A stretch of DNA of 64,000 bases from Wenjunlia vitaminophila DSM 41686 (GTDB taxonomy: Bacteria; Actinomycetota; Actinomycetes; Streptomycetales; Streptomycetaceae): positions 1 to 64,000 of the forward strand of contig NZ_KB904655.1 in assembly GCF_000380165.1 (NCBI RefSeq), written 5' to 3'. A program made the translations under genes and the position numbers. Positions 16,556 through 25,071 of this stretch are shown here, piece after piece. The notes beneath the pieces are model-generated. The model was not told the DNA's origin, did not search any database, and worked only from the letters and a program-made list of their open reading frames with translations. Each line of letters opens with the position of its first letter. Position 1 is the stretch's first letter.

Positions 16556-18658
16556 GTGACGAGTGTGGACCGTGTGGACACGCACTGCCCGTACTGCGCC
16601 CTCCAGTGCGCCACTACCCTGACCCCCGGTGGCCCGTCCGGCGTGACGGTCGCCCCCCGGGACTTCCCCACCAACCGCGGCGGCCTGTGCCGCAAGGGGT
16701 GGACGGCCCCCGCGGTGCTCGCCGCCCCCGACCGACTCACGACCCCGCTGGTGCGCAGCGCCGGGGAGCTCCGCCCGACGAGTTGGGAGCACGCCCTGGA
16801 CGTGGTGGCCCGCGGGATCGCGGACGCCCAGCAGAAAGGGGGCGCGGACGCCGTCGGGGTGTTCGGCGGGGGTGGCCTCACCAACGAGAAGGCGTACCTG
16901 CTGGGGAAGTTCGCCCGGGTGGCGCTCGGCACCTCCCAACTGGACTACAACGGGCGGTTCTGCATGTCCTCGGCCGCGGCTGCCGGCCTCCGGGCGTTCG
17001 GCCTCGACCGCGGGCTCCCGTTCCCCCTGGCCGACCTCGGCGGGGCCGACGTGGTCCTGCTCGCCGGGGCCAACCCGGCCGAGACCATGCCTCCGCTGCT
17101 CGCGCACCTGACCACCGCCCAACTCGTGGTCGTCGATCCGCGCCGCTCGGCCACCGCCCAACTGGCCGTTGACCGCGGGGGAATGCACCTGCAGCCCGCC
17201 CCGGGGACCGACCTGGCGGTGGCCCTGGGCCTGCTCCACGTGGTGTTCACCGAGGGCTGGTGGGACCGGGACTACGTCCTCGAGCGCACCCGTGGCGTGG
17301 AGGAGGTCCGGCAGGCCGCCGCCGCCTGGTGGCCCGAGCGGGTGGAACGCGTCACCGGTGTCGGCGTCGGCGATCTGCGCAGGGCCGCGGCCGCCCTGGG
17401 GGCGGCCCGGCGCGACGGGGCGGGCGTCTACGTGCTCACCGGCCGGGGGGTGGAGCAGCACGCCAACGGTACGGCGACGACCAGCGCGTTCATCAACCTG
17501 GCGCTGGCACTGGGCCTGCCCGGGAACCCGGGTCGCGGCTACGGCTGTCTGACCGGCCAGGGCAACGGCCAGGGCGGAAGGGAGCACGGCCAGAAGTCCG
17601 ACCAGCTCCCCGGCTACCGCAGGATCGACGACCCGGCCGCCAGGGCGCACGTCGCCGAGGTGTGGGGTGTTCCCGCCGACTCCCTGCCCGGCCCAGGACG
17701 CACCGCCTACGAGCTCCTCGACGCGCTCGGCACACCGGCGGGACCGCGTGCCCTGCTGGTGTTCGGCTCGAACCCGGTGGTGTCCGCGCCGCGCGCCGCC
17801 CACGTCGAGGAACGCCTCTCCGCGCTGGACCTGCTGGTGGTCGCCGACGTGGTGCCCTCGGAGACGGCCCGGCTCGCGGACGTGGTGCTCCCGGTCACCC
17901 AGTGGGCCGAGGAGGACGGCACCATGACCAACCTGGAGGGCAGGGTGCTGCGGCGCCGGCGGGCGGTGCCCCCGCCGGACGGGGTCCGTTCGGACCTGGA
18001 GGTGCTGCGCGGCCTCGCGGAGCGCCTCGGGCAGCCGGCGGAACGGTTCCCCACCGACCCTTCCGAGGTCTACGACGAACTGCGCGCGGCCTCCGCGGGC
18101 GGGGTGGCGGACTACCGGGGCATCGAGTGGGCCCGCCTCGACGCCGGTGAGGCGCTGTACTGGCCGTGCCCGGACCGCACCCACCCCGGGACGCCGCGGA
18201 TGTTCACCGAGCGGTTCGCGCACCCCGACGGCCTCGCGCGCTTCGTCCCCGTGGAGTTCACCCCGCCGGACGCCACCTCGGCGGACTACCCGCTGTACGC
18301 GACGGTCGGCCGCACCCTGGCCCAGTACCAGTCGGGGGCGCAGACCCGCCGGGTGCCGGAGCTGACCGCCGCGGAGCCCGGCACCTACGTCGAGGTGCAC
18401 CCGGACACCGCGGCCCTGGCCGGTCTCGCGGACGGGGACCTGGCCCGGGTGGTGGCGCGGAACGGCGCGACCCGGGCGACCGTGCGCACCGACGCCCGGA
18501 TGCGGCAGGACACGGTGTTCCTGCCGTTCCACTTCCCGGGTGAGGAGCGGGCGAACCTGCTCACCGACCCCAGGCTCGACCCCGTCTCCCGCATGCCGGA
18601 GCTGAAGCTGTGCCCGGTGCGCCTCGAGCCCCTGGCCGGGGAGCGAACGACGTCGTGA
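16556..18658 (+). CDS. assimilatory nitrate reductase catalytic subunit (molybdopterin, NasA-type)
   Basis: A 700-residue molybdopterin oxidoreductase. The N-terminal [4Fe-4S] ligands are CPYCALQC (Cys11, 14, 18) and Cys45 in GGLCRKGW. The molybdenum-coordinating cysteine is likely Cys136 in NGRFCMSS. Further family blocks are GQGNGQGGREHG near residue 338 and the C-terminal molydopterin dinucleotide-binding domain beginning near 580 (YPLYATVGR). There is no twin-arginine signal, so it is cytoplasmic. It reduces nitrate to nitrite. GTG at 16556 has GGAAGGAAAGG upstream. The electron donor is probably the next gene. No siroheme nitrite reductase is present in the window, which fits a supply of nitrite for nitration of the product, as proposed for pyrrolomycin clusters. 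By count pyr18. Confidence 0.9.
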   Translation: MTSVDRVDTHCPYCALQCATTLTPGGPSGVTVAPRDFPTNRGGLCRKGWTAPAVLAAPDRLTTPLVRSAGELRPTSWEHALDVVARGIADAQQKGGADAVGVFGGGGLTNEKAYLLGKFARVALGTSQLDYNGRFCMSSAAAAGLRAFGLDRGLPFPLADLGGADVVLLAGANPAETMPPLLAHLTTAQLVVVDPRRSATAQLAVDRGGMHLQPAPGTDLAVALGLLHVVFTEGWWDRDYVLERTRGVEEVRQAAAAWWPERVERVTGVGVGDLRRAAAALGAARRDGAGVYVLTGRGVEQHANGTATTSAFINLALALGLPGNPGRGYGCLTGQGNGQGGREHGQKSDQLPGYRRIDDPAARAHVAEVWGVPADSLPGPGRTAYELLDALGTPAGPRALLVFGSNPVVSAPRAAHVEERLSALDLLVVADVVPSETARLADVVLPVTQWAEEDGTMTNLEGRVLRRRRAVPPPDGVRSDLEVLRGLAERLGQPAERFPTDPSEVYDELRAASAGGVADYRGIEWARLDAGEALYWPCPDRTHPGTPRMFTERFAHPDGLARFVPVEFTPPDATSADYPLYATVGRTLAQYQSGAQTRRVPELTAAEPGTYVEVHPDTAALAGLADGDLARVVARNGATRATVRTDARMRQDTVFLPFHFPGEERANLLTDPRLDPVSRMPELKLCPVRLEPLAGERTTS

Positions 18659-18879
18659 CGGCACCCACGCGCGGGCGCACCGGCCCTACGGTCGCTGGCC
18701 GGGCAGCGGCGCGGCGGACCGGCCCGGCCGCGTTCCCGGTCACCGCCGTACGGCCGCCCCGCACGCGCCACGGGCCGTGAGTGGTGCGGAAGGAGGGGGT
18801 TGCCCGCCCGCCGAGCGGCCCCCGCCGAAGAACTCGTCTCCACCAGCCAAGGCTGGCGATCCCCGCGAAAGAAGGACTG

Positions 18880-20286
18880 ATGGACACGCAGCAGGTGGTC
18901 ATCGTCGGCAACGGCATGGCCGGGCACCGGCTCGCCCAGGAGCTGCGCGCCCGGCGCCCGGAGGTGCGGGTCACCCTGGTGGGCGAGGAGCCGCGCCCCG
19001 CCTACAACCGGGTGCTGCTGTCCACCGTCCTCGCCGGCACCGTGTCCGCGGACGCCCTGGAGCTCGCCGACTGCGGTGCCCGGATGCGCCTGGGCGTGCG
19101 GGCGCTCGAGCTCGACACGGAGCGCCGCCGGGTCACCCTCTCCGACGGGTCGGTCCTCGGCTACGAGACGCTGGTGCTGGCCACGGGGGCGCGCCCGGTG
19201 CTGCCCCGGGTGCCGGGGCTCGCCGCCGACGACGGCGGACCCGCGCCCGGGGTGAGCACCTTCCGCACCCTGGCGGACTGCACGCTCATCTCCCGCCTCG
19301 CCCTGGGCGGGTCCATGGCCGTGCTCGGGGGCGGGCTGCTCGGGGTGGAGGCGGCCCGGGGCCTGGCCGGGCTGGGGGTGGACGTCACCCTGGTGCACCC
19401 GGTGGGTCACCTGATGGAGAACCAGCTCGACCCCGAGGCCGGGGAGGTCCTCGCCCGGATGCTGCGTGACCTGGGCGTGCGGGTGCTGCTCGGCGTGGGT
19501 GCCAGCCGTTGGCAGCCGTCGCCGGACGAGGGCGAACTCGTCCTGTCCGACGGCCGGGCGGTGCGGTGCGGCGGGGTCGTGGTGACCGCGGGGGTGGCCC
19601 CGGTGACCGAGCTGGCCCGCTCGGCGGGGCTGGCCGTGGGACGGGGCGTCGTGGTGGACGACCGGCTGCGGACCTCCGCGCCCGGGGTGTACGCGATCGG
19701 CGAGTGCGCCGAGCACCGGGGTGTGTGCCACGGTCTGGTGGGGCCGTGCTGGGAGCAGGCCGCCGTCCTCGCCGACGTGCTCGTCGGCAAGGACACCGAG
19801 TACACCGGGTCCCGTCCGGTGGTGCGGCTCAAGGCCCGCGACGTGGACCTGGCCGCGATGGGTCGTGTCCCCGCGGAGCCGGACGGGGACACCGAGCTGG
19901 TGCGGGTGTCCGATGTCACCCGAGGCCGCTACGGCGTTCTCGCGCTGCGCGCCGAACGTCTCGTCGGGGCGATCCTGCTCGGGCTGCCGGACGCCACCGG
20001 GCCGGTCACCCAGCTCCATGACTCCGGGTCGCCGGCACCCGCCGACCGCTTCGGGTTGCTGCTCGGGACCGGGGCCGCGGTCAGTGAGACGCCGGACAAG
20101 CTGCCGGAACGGGCGCTGGTGTGCCGGTGCAACGGGGTGACCAAGGCCCGGCTCGTCGAGGCCTGGCACGCCGGTGCCCGCGACCCCGAGGCGCTGTCCT
20201 CCTCCACCTGGGCCACCACCGGCTGCGGCAGTTGTTCGGACACCGTGCAGCGGCTGTGCACCTGGCTGGCGCGCGAGGCCGTCTGA
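18880..20286 (+). CDS. FAD/NAD(P)H oxidoreductase with BFD-type [2Fe-2S] domain (NasB-like nitrate reductase electron-transfer subunit)
   Basis: A 468-residue flavoprotein. VIVGNGMAG at residues 7-15 binds FAD, a second GGGLLGVEAA near 152 binds NAD(P)H, and GVYAIGECAEH near 270 closes the FAD site. The C-terminal 65 residues form a BFD-like [2Fe-2S] domain with CRCNG near residue 413 and TTGCGSC near 447. This is the N-terminal half of assimilatory nitrite reductase without the siroheme domain, the arrangement found in two-component assimilatory nitrate reductases. ATG at 18880 has GAAAGAAGGA upstream. It should pass electrons from NAD(P)H to the upstream catalytic subunit. Published pyrrolomycin clusters are reported to contain both components. 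By count pyr19. Confidence 0.88.
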   Translation: MDTQQVVIVGNGMAGHRLAQELRARRPEVRVTLVGEEPRPAYNRVLLSTVLAGTVSADALELADCGARMRLGVRALELDTERRRVTLSDGSVLGYETLVLATGARPVLPRVPGLAADDGGPAPGVSTFRTLADCTLISRLALGGSMAVLGGGLLGVEAARGLAGLGVDVTLVHPVGHLMENQLDPEAGEVLARMLRDLGVRVLLGVGASRWQPSPDEGELVLSDGRAVRCGGVVVTAGVAPVTELARSAGLAVGRGVVVDDRLRTSAPGVYAIGECAEHRGVCHGLVGPCWEQAAVLADVLVGKDTEYTGSRPVVRLKARDVDLAAMGRVPAEPDGDTELVRVSDVTRGRYGVLALRAERLVGAILLGLPDATGPVTQLHDSGSPAPADRFGLLLGTGAAVSETPDKLPERALVCRCNGVTKARLVEAWHAGARDPEALSSSTWATTGCGSCSDTVQRLCTWLAREAV

Positions 20287-20730
20287 CCGTCCATGGCCGC
20301 CCCGGGCGGCCGTGAACGCCCCACCGGCCCGGAACCGGCCGTTCCCCTGAGACGCGGCTGAGTTCCGGGTGAGATCGCCACGGGTTCCCGGGGACGTCGA
20401 GGTGTCACTCCGTCCCCTCCCGTGCGCCCAGAGGGGCCCTTCTGACGGTCCCCACCGGGGCACCGAGGGCGCGGACGGCTGTCTTCCGCCTCCAGCGCCA
20501 CCCTCTGACCTGTGCTTCCTGCCCGCCGTGCGCTGTCGGTGCGCACGCCTGTGCGCCGACAGCGCACGGTGCTGCGGGCACGGTTCCCCGGCTGCCCGCA
20601 ACTATTCCCACCTCGAGCGTTGTTGGAGCGGTACGCGACCGGGTGTTGGAAGAACGTACCCACGGTTCCAGGAGAACGGAACCTACGGTTCAACACGGTG
20701 CCCCACATCCTTCAAGTGATGGTGGAGAAG
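20287..20730. other. intergenic region with strong hairpins, no gene
   Basis: About 440 bases between the nitrate reductase electron-transfer gene and the P450. It contains a short hairpin (20295-20311, GGCCGCC/GGCGGCC) just after the stop, probably a terminator, and a larger nested hairpin at 20528-20567 listed separately. The P450 promoter is presumably here; no clear boxes are visible. Confidence 0.5.
20528..20567 (+). other. long nested RNA hairpin in P450 leader
   Basis: Outer arms GTGCGCTGTCG and CGACAGCGCAC (11 bp), then inner arms GCGCAC and GTGCGC around a GCCT loop, with a 2-base bulge. Together about 17 paired bases in 40. It has no T-run and lies about 160 bases upstream of the P450 start. 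It could terminate the nitrate reductase transcript or act as an attenuator or stabiliser. Confidence 0.55.
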
Positions 20731-21936
20731 ATGGACCAACACCAAGGCGCGATCTCCTTCCCCTTCCCGGCACGCAGTCACCTCGAGTTCCCCCCGCAGT
20801 TCGCGGAGGCACACGCCAAGTGCCCGGTCAGCCGGGTCAAGCTCCCGCACGGCCAGGAGGCGTGGCTGGCCACAGGACACGACGTGGTGCGCAAGGTCCT
20901 CGTCGATCCCAACTTCAGTCGGGCCCTCGCAGCCGAGCACGAGAACCGGCGACTCACGCCGGCTGCGATCCTGAACTCCTCCCTGATCGGGCTCGACCCG
21001 CCCGACCACACCCGGCTCCGCACCCTGGCCAGCCGCGCCTTCACCGCCCGCAGGGTGGAGCGGCTGCGTCCGCACATCGTCGCCATCATCGACGACCTGC
21101 TGACCGCGATGGGGAAGCACGAGGGCCCCGTCGATCTGCTCGAGCACTTCATGCGGCCCCTGCCCGCGCTGGTCATCAGCGAGATGATGGGCGTTCCCGA
21201 GCAGGACATCGAGCGGTTCCTGGAGTGGTCCGCCGAGGCCATCGCCGGGCCGAGCAACCCGGAGGCGGCCGCGGCCGGTTACCAGAGCCTGATCGAGTTC
21301 TTCGGGAAGCTCATCGAGGACAAGCGGAGGGCCCCCGGGGACGACCTGCTCAGCGCACTGATCGCGGCCCACGACGAACAGGACAAGCTCAGCGACGACG
21401 AGATGGTGGCGCTCAGCGTGCTGCTGCTCGTCGCCGGGCACGAGGCCATCACCACGGTCTTCAGTTGGTTCGTCATCATCCTGACCACCCAGTACCCCGA
21501 GCACTGGAAGCACCTCCAGAGCCACCCCGAGGACATCGCGCCCACGGTGGAGGAACTGTTGCGGGTGGTTCCCCGAACCAAGATCGGGGGCGGTTTCCCA
21601 CGGATCGCCAGGGAGGACACCGAGCTGGCGGGGGTGCGGATCAAGGCCGGGGAGGCGGTGATCCCGGCGATGGACGCGGCGAACCGGGACCCGGTGGTCT
21701 ACGGCGAGGACCCGGAGCGCCTGGACTTCAACCGCTCGGAGAACCCGCACCTCGGGTTCGGCGCGGGGGTGCACTTCTGCATCGGCGCCCCGCTCGCAAG
21801 GCTCCAGATGCAGGAGGGCATGCGACTGCTGTTGAAGCACTTCCCCACCCTGCGGGTGGCGGTTCCGGTCGAGGAACTCAAGCTCACCCCGGAGACGGCG
21901 ATGCGCATCCTGCTGAGCGTCCCGGTGACCTGGTGA
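20731..21936 (+). CDS. cytochrome P450 with Ala in place of the I-helix Thr
   Basis: A bacterial class I P450 of about 401 residues. The heme-binding block FGAGVHFCIG carries Cys350. The ExxR helix is EELLR near residue 279. The I-helix reads LLVAGHEAITT, so the acid-alcohol pair is Glu238-Ala239 instead of Glu/Asp-Thr, as in a minority of P450s such as EryF. The start is uncertain: ATG 20731 gives a normal family length; ATG 20719 and GTG 20698 are alternatives. It follows the nitrate reductase genes and precedes an ABM protein. Two roles are attractive: nitration using NO or nitrite-derived species (TxtE is a precedent for P450 nitration), or methylenedioxy-bridge formation as in dioxapyrrolomycin. 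Neither can be decided from sequence. By count pyr20. Confidence 0.88.
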   Translation: MDQHQGAISFPFPARSHLEFPPQFAEAHAKCPVSRVKLPHGQEAWLATGHDVVRKVLVDPNFSRALAAEHENRRLTPAAILNSSLIGLDPPDHTRLRTLASRAFTARRVERLRPHIVAIIDDLLTAMGKHEGPVDLLEHFMRPLPALVISEMMGVPEQDIERFLEWSAEAIAGPSNPEAAAAGYQSLIEFFGKLIEDKRRAPGDDLLSALIAAHDEQDKLSDDEMVALSVLLLVAGHEAITTVFSWFVIILTTQYPEHWKHLQSHPEDIAPTVEELLRVVPRTKIGGGFPRIAREDTELAGVRIKAGEAVIPAMDAANRDPVVYGEDPERLDFNRSENPHLGFGAGVHFCIGAPLARLQMQEGMRLLLKHFPTLRVAVPVEELKLTPETAMRILLSVPVTW

Positions 21937-22301
21937 CCGCACGTCCCCGGTGACCTGCTGACCCGCTCGTCACCGACCGGTGAGACCACCTCCACCACCC
22001 GTGGAGCGGCTCACGACCCGGTCCGGGCCGACGGGTCCTACGGTTCCCAAGGAGGCCGCAGCTCGACGTGATGGGAAAACGAAGGCCGACGAACGAGACG
22101 CGCTCCCGGTCAGCGCACCGGTACGCGCCCCGCTCGCACCAGTGCCGTGGCGGACACCACCGGGCGGAATCGACGCCCGCCCGACGGGGTCCCCGGCTCC
22201 CTTCGTCGCAACCCCTCGGTCGCGGTGCGGTCTCCACCGGCCCTGCCCGTCATCTGGTGAGGCTCCTCGCCCCGCGCGAGCGAGCAGAAGGAGCGAACGA
22301 C
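21937..22301. other. intergenic region between P450 and ABM gene
   Basis: About 365 bases without a convincing gene. A small inverted repeat TCACCGACCGGTGA lies near 21968; otherwise no clear promoter, terminator or RNA element is visible. Confidence 0.4.
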
Positions 22302-22616
22302 ATGACAGCGAACCCCACCGATGTCATCACCCTGGTCAACGTCTACTCGGTCGAGCCGGAGCGTCAGGACGAGCTGGTCGACCTGCTGTACCGCACCGCT
22401 GACGAACTGATGCGGCACCAGCCCGGCTTCATCACCGCCCACATCTACCGCAGCATGGACGGCACCCGGGTGACCAACTACGCGCAGTGGCGGTCAATGG
22501 CCGACTTCCAGGCCGTGCAGCAGCTCCCCGAGGCGGCGAAGTACGTGAAGGCGTCCGCCGAGCTCGGTGCGTCCGACCCCCACGTCTACACCGTGGCGTC
22601 GGTCCACACCGCCTGA
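22302..22616 (+). CDS. antibiotic biosynthesis monooxygenase (ABM) domain protein
   Basis: A 104-residue ferredoxin-fold protein of the ABM family. The pattern VITLVNVYSVEPERQDELVDLL followed by QPGFITAHIYRSMDGTRVTNYAQWRSMADFQA is characteristic. Family members include cofactor-free quinone-forming monooxygenases, but many act as cyclase-like or heme-binding proteins. ATG at 22302 has GAAGGAG about ten bases upstream. It lies downstream of the P450 and just before a terminator, so it closes the rightward block. It may oxidise or shape the phenol/pyrrole scaffold, or assist the P450; its substrate is unknown. By count pyr21. Confidence 0.82.
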   Translation: MTANPTDVITLVNVYSVEPERQDELVDLLYRTADELMRHQPGFITAHIYRSMDGTRVTNYAQWRSMADFQAVQQLPEAAKYVKASAELGASDPHVYTVASVHTA

Positions 22617-22943
22617 GCACGACCGGACGGGCACGGGCCTGGTACGCCAGGTCCGTGCCCGTCGGCGTGCACCGGGCCGGGCGGCACCGCCACCCCCGGA
22701 ACTGTTCTGCTTTCGCGGGGGCGCGTGACTTCCCACGTGTTCGATCCCCGAGCAACGGCGTGCGGAATTCACCACGCACTCCGGTGACGAATCCCCAACG
22801 GGTCGCACCGGCGTGTCCGAGGGAAAGGACGGGCACTCGCCCGAGCGCAAGGGCGGGCATTCCGGCCGGCGCCGGTTCCGATGGCGCGATGGCGACTCGT
22901 CCCGCGGCCGTTCGGAATTCCGTTTGGCGCACTCCGGGGAGGA
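22617..22943. other. convergent intergenic region with terminator
   Basis: Lies between the convergent ABM and methyltransferase genes. Apart from the hairpin at 22626-22663 I see no gene or regulatory signal in it. Confidence 0.4.
22626..22663 (+). terminator. hairpin terminator after ABM gene
   Basis: GACGGGCACGG pairs with CCGTGCCCGTC, then CCTGG with CCAGG after one mismatch, around a short TACG-type loop. It begins 10 bases after the ABM stop codon. Confidence 0.75.
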
Positions 22944-23642
22944 TTATTTCGCGGCCCCCGTACACCGAACGTCGGGCCGCCTTTTGAACGTGGACAACAC
23001 GGCGGGAAGTTCGGTGAATTGCTGGTCGCCCGGGAACCTGAGTTTCATGGCTCGTTCCTCGATCGACACCACGTCCCAGAGTCCGGCGAAAGCGGCTCGC
23101 AGGTGTTCCGCGGTCACGGCGTGGAACCCCTCCACCGCCGGCGCGGACATCCCCGACTCGGCGAGGCGGGCCCGGGCGGCCTCCTGGCCGCTGCCGGTCA
23201 GGTTGAGCAGGTGGGCGTGGGCCCCTGGCCTGGTCGCCACGTGCAGTGATCGGGCGTACTGCCGGCGCTCGTCGGGGCCGAGGCCGTGGAAGACGCCACA
23301 CTCCACGACCGTGCCGAAGCGCCCGCGGTACTCCGAGAGGTCCAGCAGGTCCCCAACGGCGAACGACGCGCGCAGGCCGCGCTGGCGTGCCCGCGCCCGG
23401 GCCGCGTCAACCGCCTCGGGCGACTGGTCGATCCCGGTGACCGCGTAGCCCTCGGTGGCCAGGTACAGGCTCAGTCCCGCGGGTCCGAAACCGGCGTCGA
23501 GCACCTCACCGCTGATCTTTCCCGAATTGGCGAGATCGACGAAGACCGGCTGCGGACCGTCGATGTCCCAGGGCGGACTCTGGTTTCCGAATTCGGAGTC
23601 ATGACGGTAGACAGCCTGGAAGAAGGCGTTGGTCTCGTTCAT
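22944..23642 (-). CDS. class I SAM-dependent methyltransferase
   Basis: A 232-residue Rossmann methyltransferase. Motif I is EVLDAGFGPAGLSLYLA near residue 46, a variant of the usual DxGCGxG with Phe in place of Cys. The acidic end of strand 2 is VTGIDQSPEAV near 68, and GTVVECGVFHGL near 109 corresponds to motif IV. The N-terminal YRHDSEFGNQSPPWDI block resembles small-molecule methyltransferases. ATG at 23642 is used. It stands alone and leftward within the cluster. Since dioxapyrrolomycin carries a methionine-derived methylenedioxy carbon, O-methylation of the phenol or carbinol by this enzyme followed by P450 closure is plausible. N- or O-methyl pyrrolomycins are an alternative. By count pyr22. 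Confidence 0.85.
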   Translation of the reverse strand: MNETNAFFQAVYRHDSEFGNQSPPWDIDGPQPVFVDLANSGKISGEVLDAGFGPAGLSLYLATEGYAVTGIDQSPEAVDAARARARQRGLRASFAVGDLLDLSEYRGRFGTVVECGVFHGLGPDERRQYARSLHVATRPGAHAHLLNLTGSGQEAARARLAESGMSAPAVEGFHAVTAEHLRAAFAGLWDVVSIEERAMKLRFPGDQQFTELPAVLSTFKRRPDVRCTGAAK

Positions 23643-23851
23643 GCTTCCAGCGTAACCGGAAGACGATCATCCCCGTCAAGACGGCAAATCCAGGCACCTG
23701 GAGCGTGACCTTACACACAAACAGATCATGTTAAGTGGTTCACGCCCATGCGAACACTCCATAGAACAACCGTCCCACTTCTTGAAAAGATCCGAGGGAA
23801 AAGGTCGCAGATTCGTTCGGTTCTGGCGGGAAGTCATCGAAAGAAGAGACG

Positions 23852-23885
23852 AAAACGGGGCCCGACCATAATCGGTCGGGCCCCG
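23852..23885 (-). terminator. rho-independent terminator of exporter-like gene
   Basis: Perfect 12-bp stem CGGGGCCCGACC/GGTCGGGCCCCG (23856-23867 with 23874-23885), 6-base loop, followed on the minus strand by TTTT. It lies about 40 bases beyond the stop of the leftward membrane protein gene. Confidence 0.85.
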
Positions 23886-23926
23886 CGATCCGTAATGACG
23901 ACCGCGTTCGGTTCGCCACCGGCGGC

Positions 23927-24994
23927 TCAGACGGCGCTGGGAGCGGCCACCCGGCCGTTCTTCCGGCCGGACGGGTCGGCACTCGCCGCGCCGCCCGCAC
24001 GACGGGCCTTCAGCATGCCGCCGAGCCCCACGAGCAGCAGCGCGACCACGGCCCAGATGCCCAGCACCAGGAAGGACCTGCCGACCCCGGAGCCGTCCAT
24101 GTAGGCGATCCCCCGGAGCCCGCCGACCTCCGCGGAGGAGGCCATGTAGGGGCTGATCTGACGGTAGAAGTTGGGCAGGAAGTCCGGGTGCACCGTCCCG
24201 CCCGAGGTACCGATGCCGAACGGCAGCAGCGTCAGCGCACCGAGCGGAATGCCCGGGAGCCCGAGCAGCGCCTGGAACGCCGCCATGGAGGCCACGATCA
24301 CGAAGCCGTAGAGGCAGGTGAGCGTGGTGATCTGCAGGAAGTGACCGTCCAGGGCGCCGAGCACCGGATCGGCGAAGAGGCAGACGGTGGTGCCGGCGAG
24401 CAGTCCGAAGGCCACCGCGGCCCCGAACCAGACGCGGAAGGGAACCCCGCGGGCCAGGAAGGAGAACAGCACCTGGCAGAGCACGCTGGCCACGGTGAGG
24501 CTGGCGAAGACGAAGAACGCCACCAGTCCCAGCAGGTCGCCCTGGGGCACCGGAGCCACGTCGTTGGTCACCAGCTCGAAGCCCTGCTGGTGCGCCATCT
24601 CGTTGAAGAACCCGGTGTAGAACATCTTGGGCGTCTGGCCGATACCAGTCGCCACCATGAGCTCGGCCTTGTCCGTGCCGGGCACGAAGGCACCCAGGAC
24701 GTCCTGGTCGATCACGGCCTCGCGGGCCGCCTCGGCGGTCGGGTAGACCTTCACGTCGAACGCGGAACCCGCGCCTTCGAGCTGCTGCTCCAACGGCTGG
24801 ACCGCAGCGCGGTCGCCCACGAGCCCGAACGGGGCGTCATGCGGTTTGGGGGTGTGCATGGAGACGCCGACGATCCATATGAACAGCGCGAGGAAAACCA
24901 CGCTACCGAGAACCGGCGGCCCCACGCGTTTGGCGAGCTGCTGGGGAGTGGCAGGGCCGGGCGCCCCGTCGCCACCATCGACATGGTGTCCCAT
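23927..24994 (-). CDS. ABC-2/DUF3533-like membrane protein, probable exporter
   Basis: A 355-residue protein with one N-terminal transmembrane helix (about residues 28-48), a soluble extracytoplasmic domain of about 100 residues containing AFVPGTDKAELMVATG, and then five or six helices from about residue 150 to 330. This is the architecture of the YhgE/Pip-DUF3533 branch of ABC-2-type permeases, which lack their own ATPase. It ends in a basic tail. ATG at 24994 has GAGGAGAAG about eight bases upstream. A perfect 14-bp palindrome lies 78 bases upstream, suggesting control by a TetR-type repressor. Export of, or resistance to, the halogenated product is the likely role; that is inferred from context. 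By count pyr23. Confidence 0.8.
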   Translation of the reverse strand: MGHHVDGGDGAPGPATPQQLAKRVGPPVLGSVVFLALFIWIVGVSMHTPKPHDAPFGLVGDRAAVQPLEQQLEGAGSAFDVKVYPTAEAAREAVIDQDVLGAFVPGTDKAELMVATGIGQTPKMFYTGFFNEMAHQQGFELVTNDVAPVPQGDLLGLVAFFVFASLTVASVLCQVLFSFLARGVPFRVWFGAAVAFGLLAGTTVCLFADPVLGALDGHFLQITTLTCLYGFVIVASMAAFQALLGLPGIPLGALTLLPFGIGTSGGTVHPDFLPNFYRQISPYMASSAEVGGLRGIAYMDGSGVGRSFLVLGIWAVVALLLVGLGGMLKARRAGGAASADPSGRKNGRVAAPSAV

Positions 24995-25071
24995 TCAGGT
25001 CTTCTCCTCATCGTTGTTACGGCCGCACACGTCGGTCGCGGCGCCTTGCCCATGGCCGAAAGACCCATTGA

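Noticed and set aside
12754-16932. Very long open frame (about 1390 codons) on the minus strand across both halogenase genes
   Set aside because: It is antisense to two halogenases with clear motifs; its composition (His/Val/Gly/Arg/Pro-rich, no recognisable domain) is typical of a GC-rich shadow frame.
20369-20719. A possible 116-codon ORF upstream of the P450
   Set aside because: No ribosome site, Cys/Arg/Pro-rich composition, and it overlaps the strong hairpin; treated as untranslated leader.
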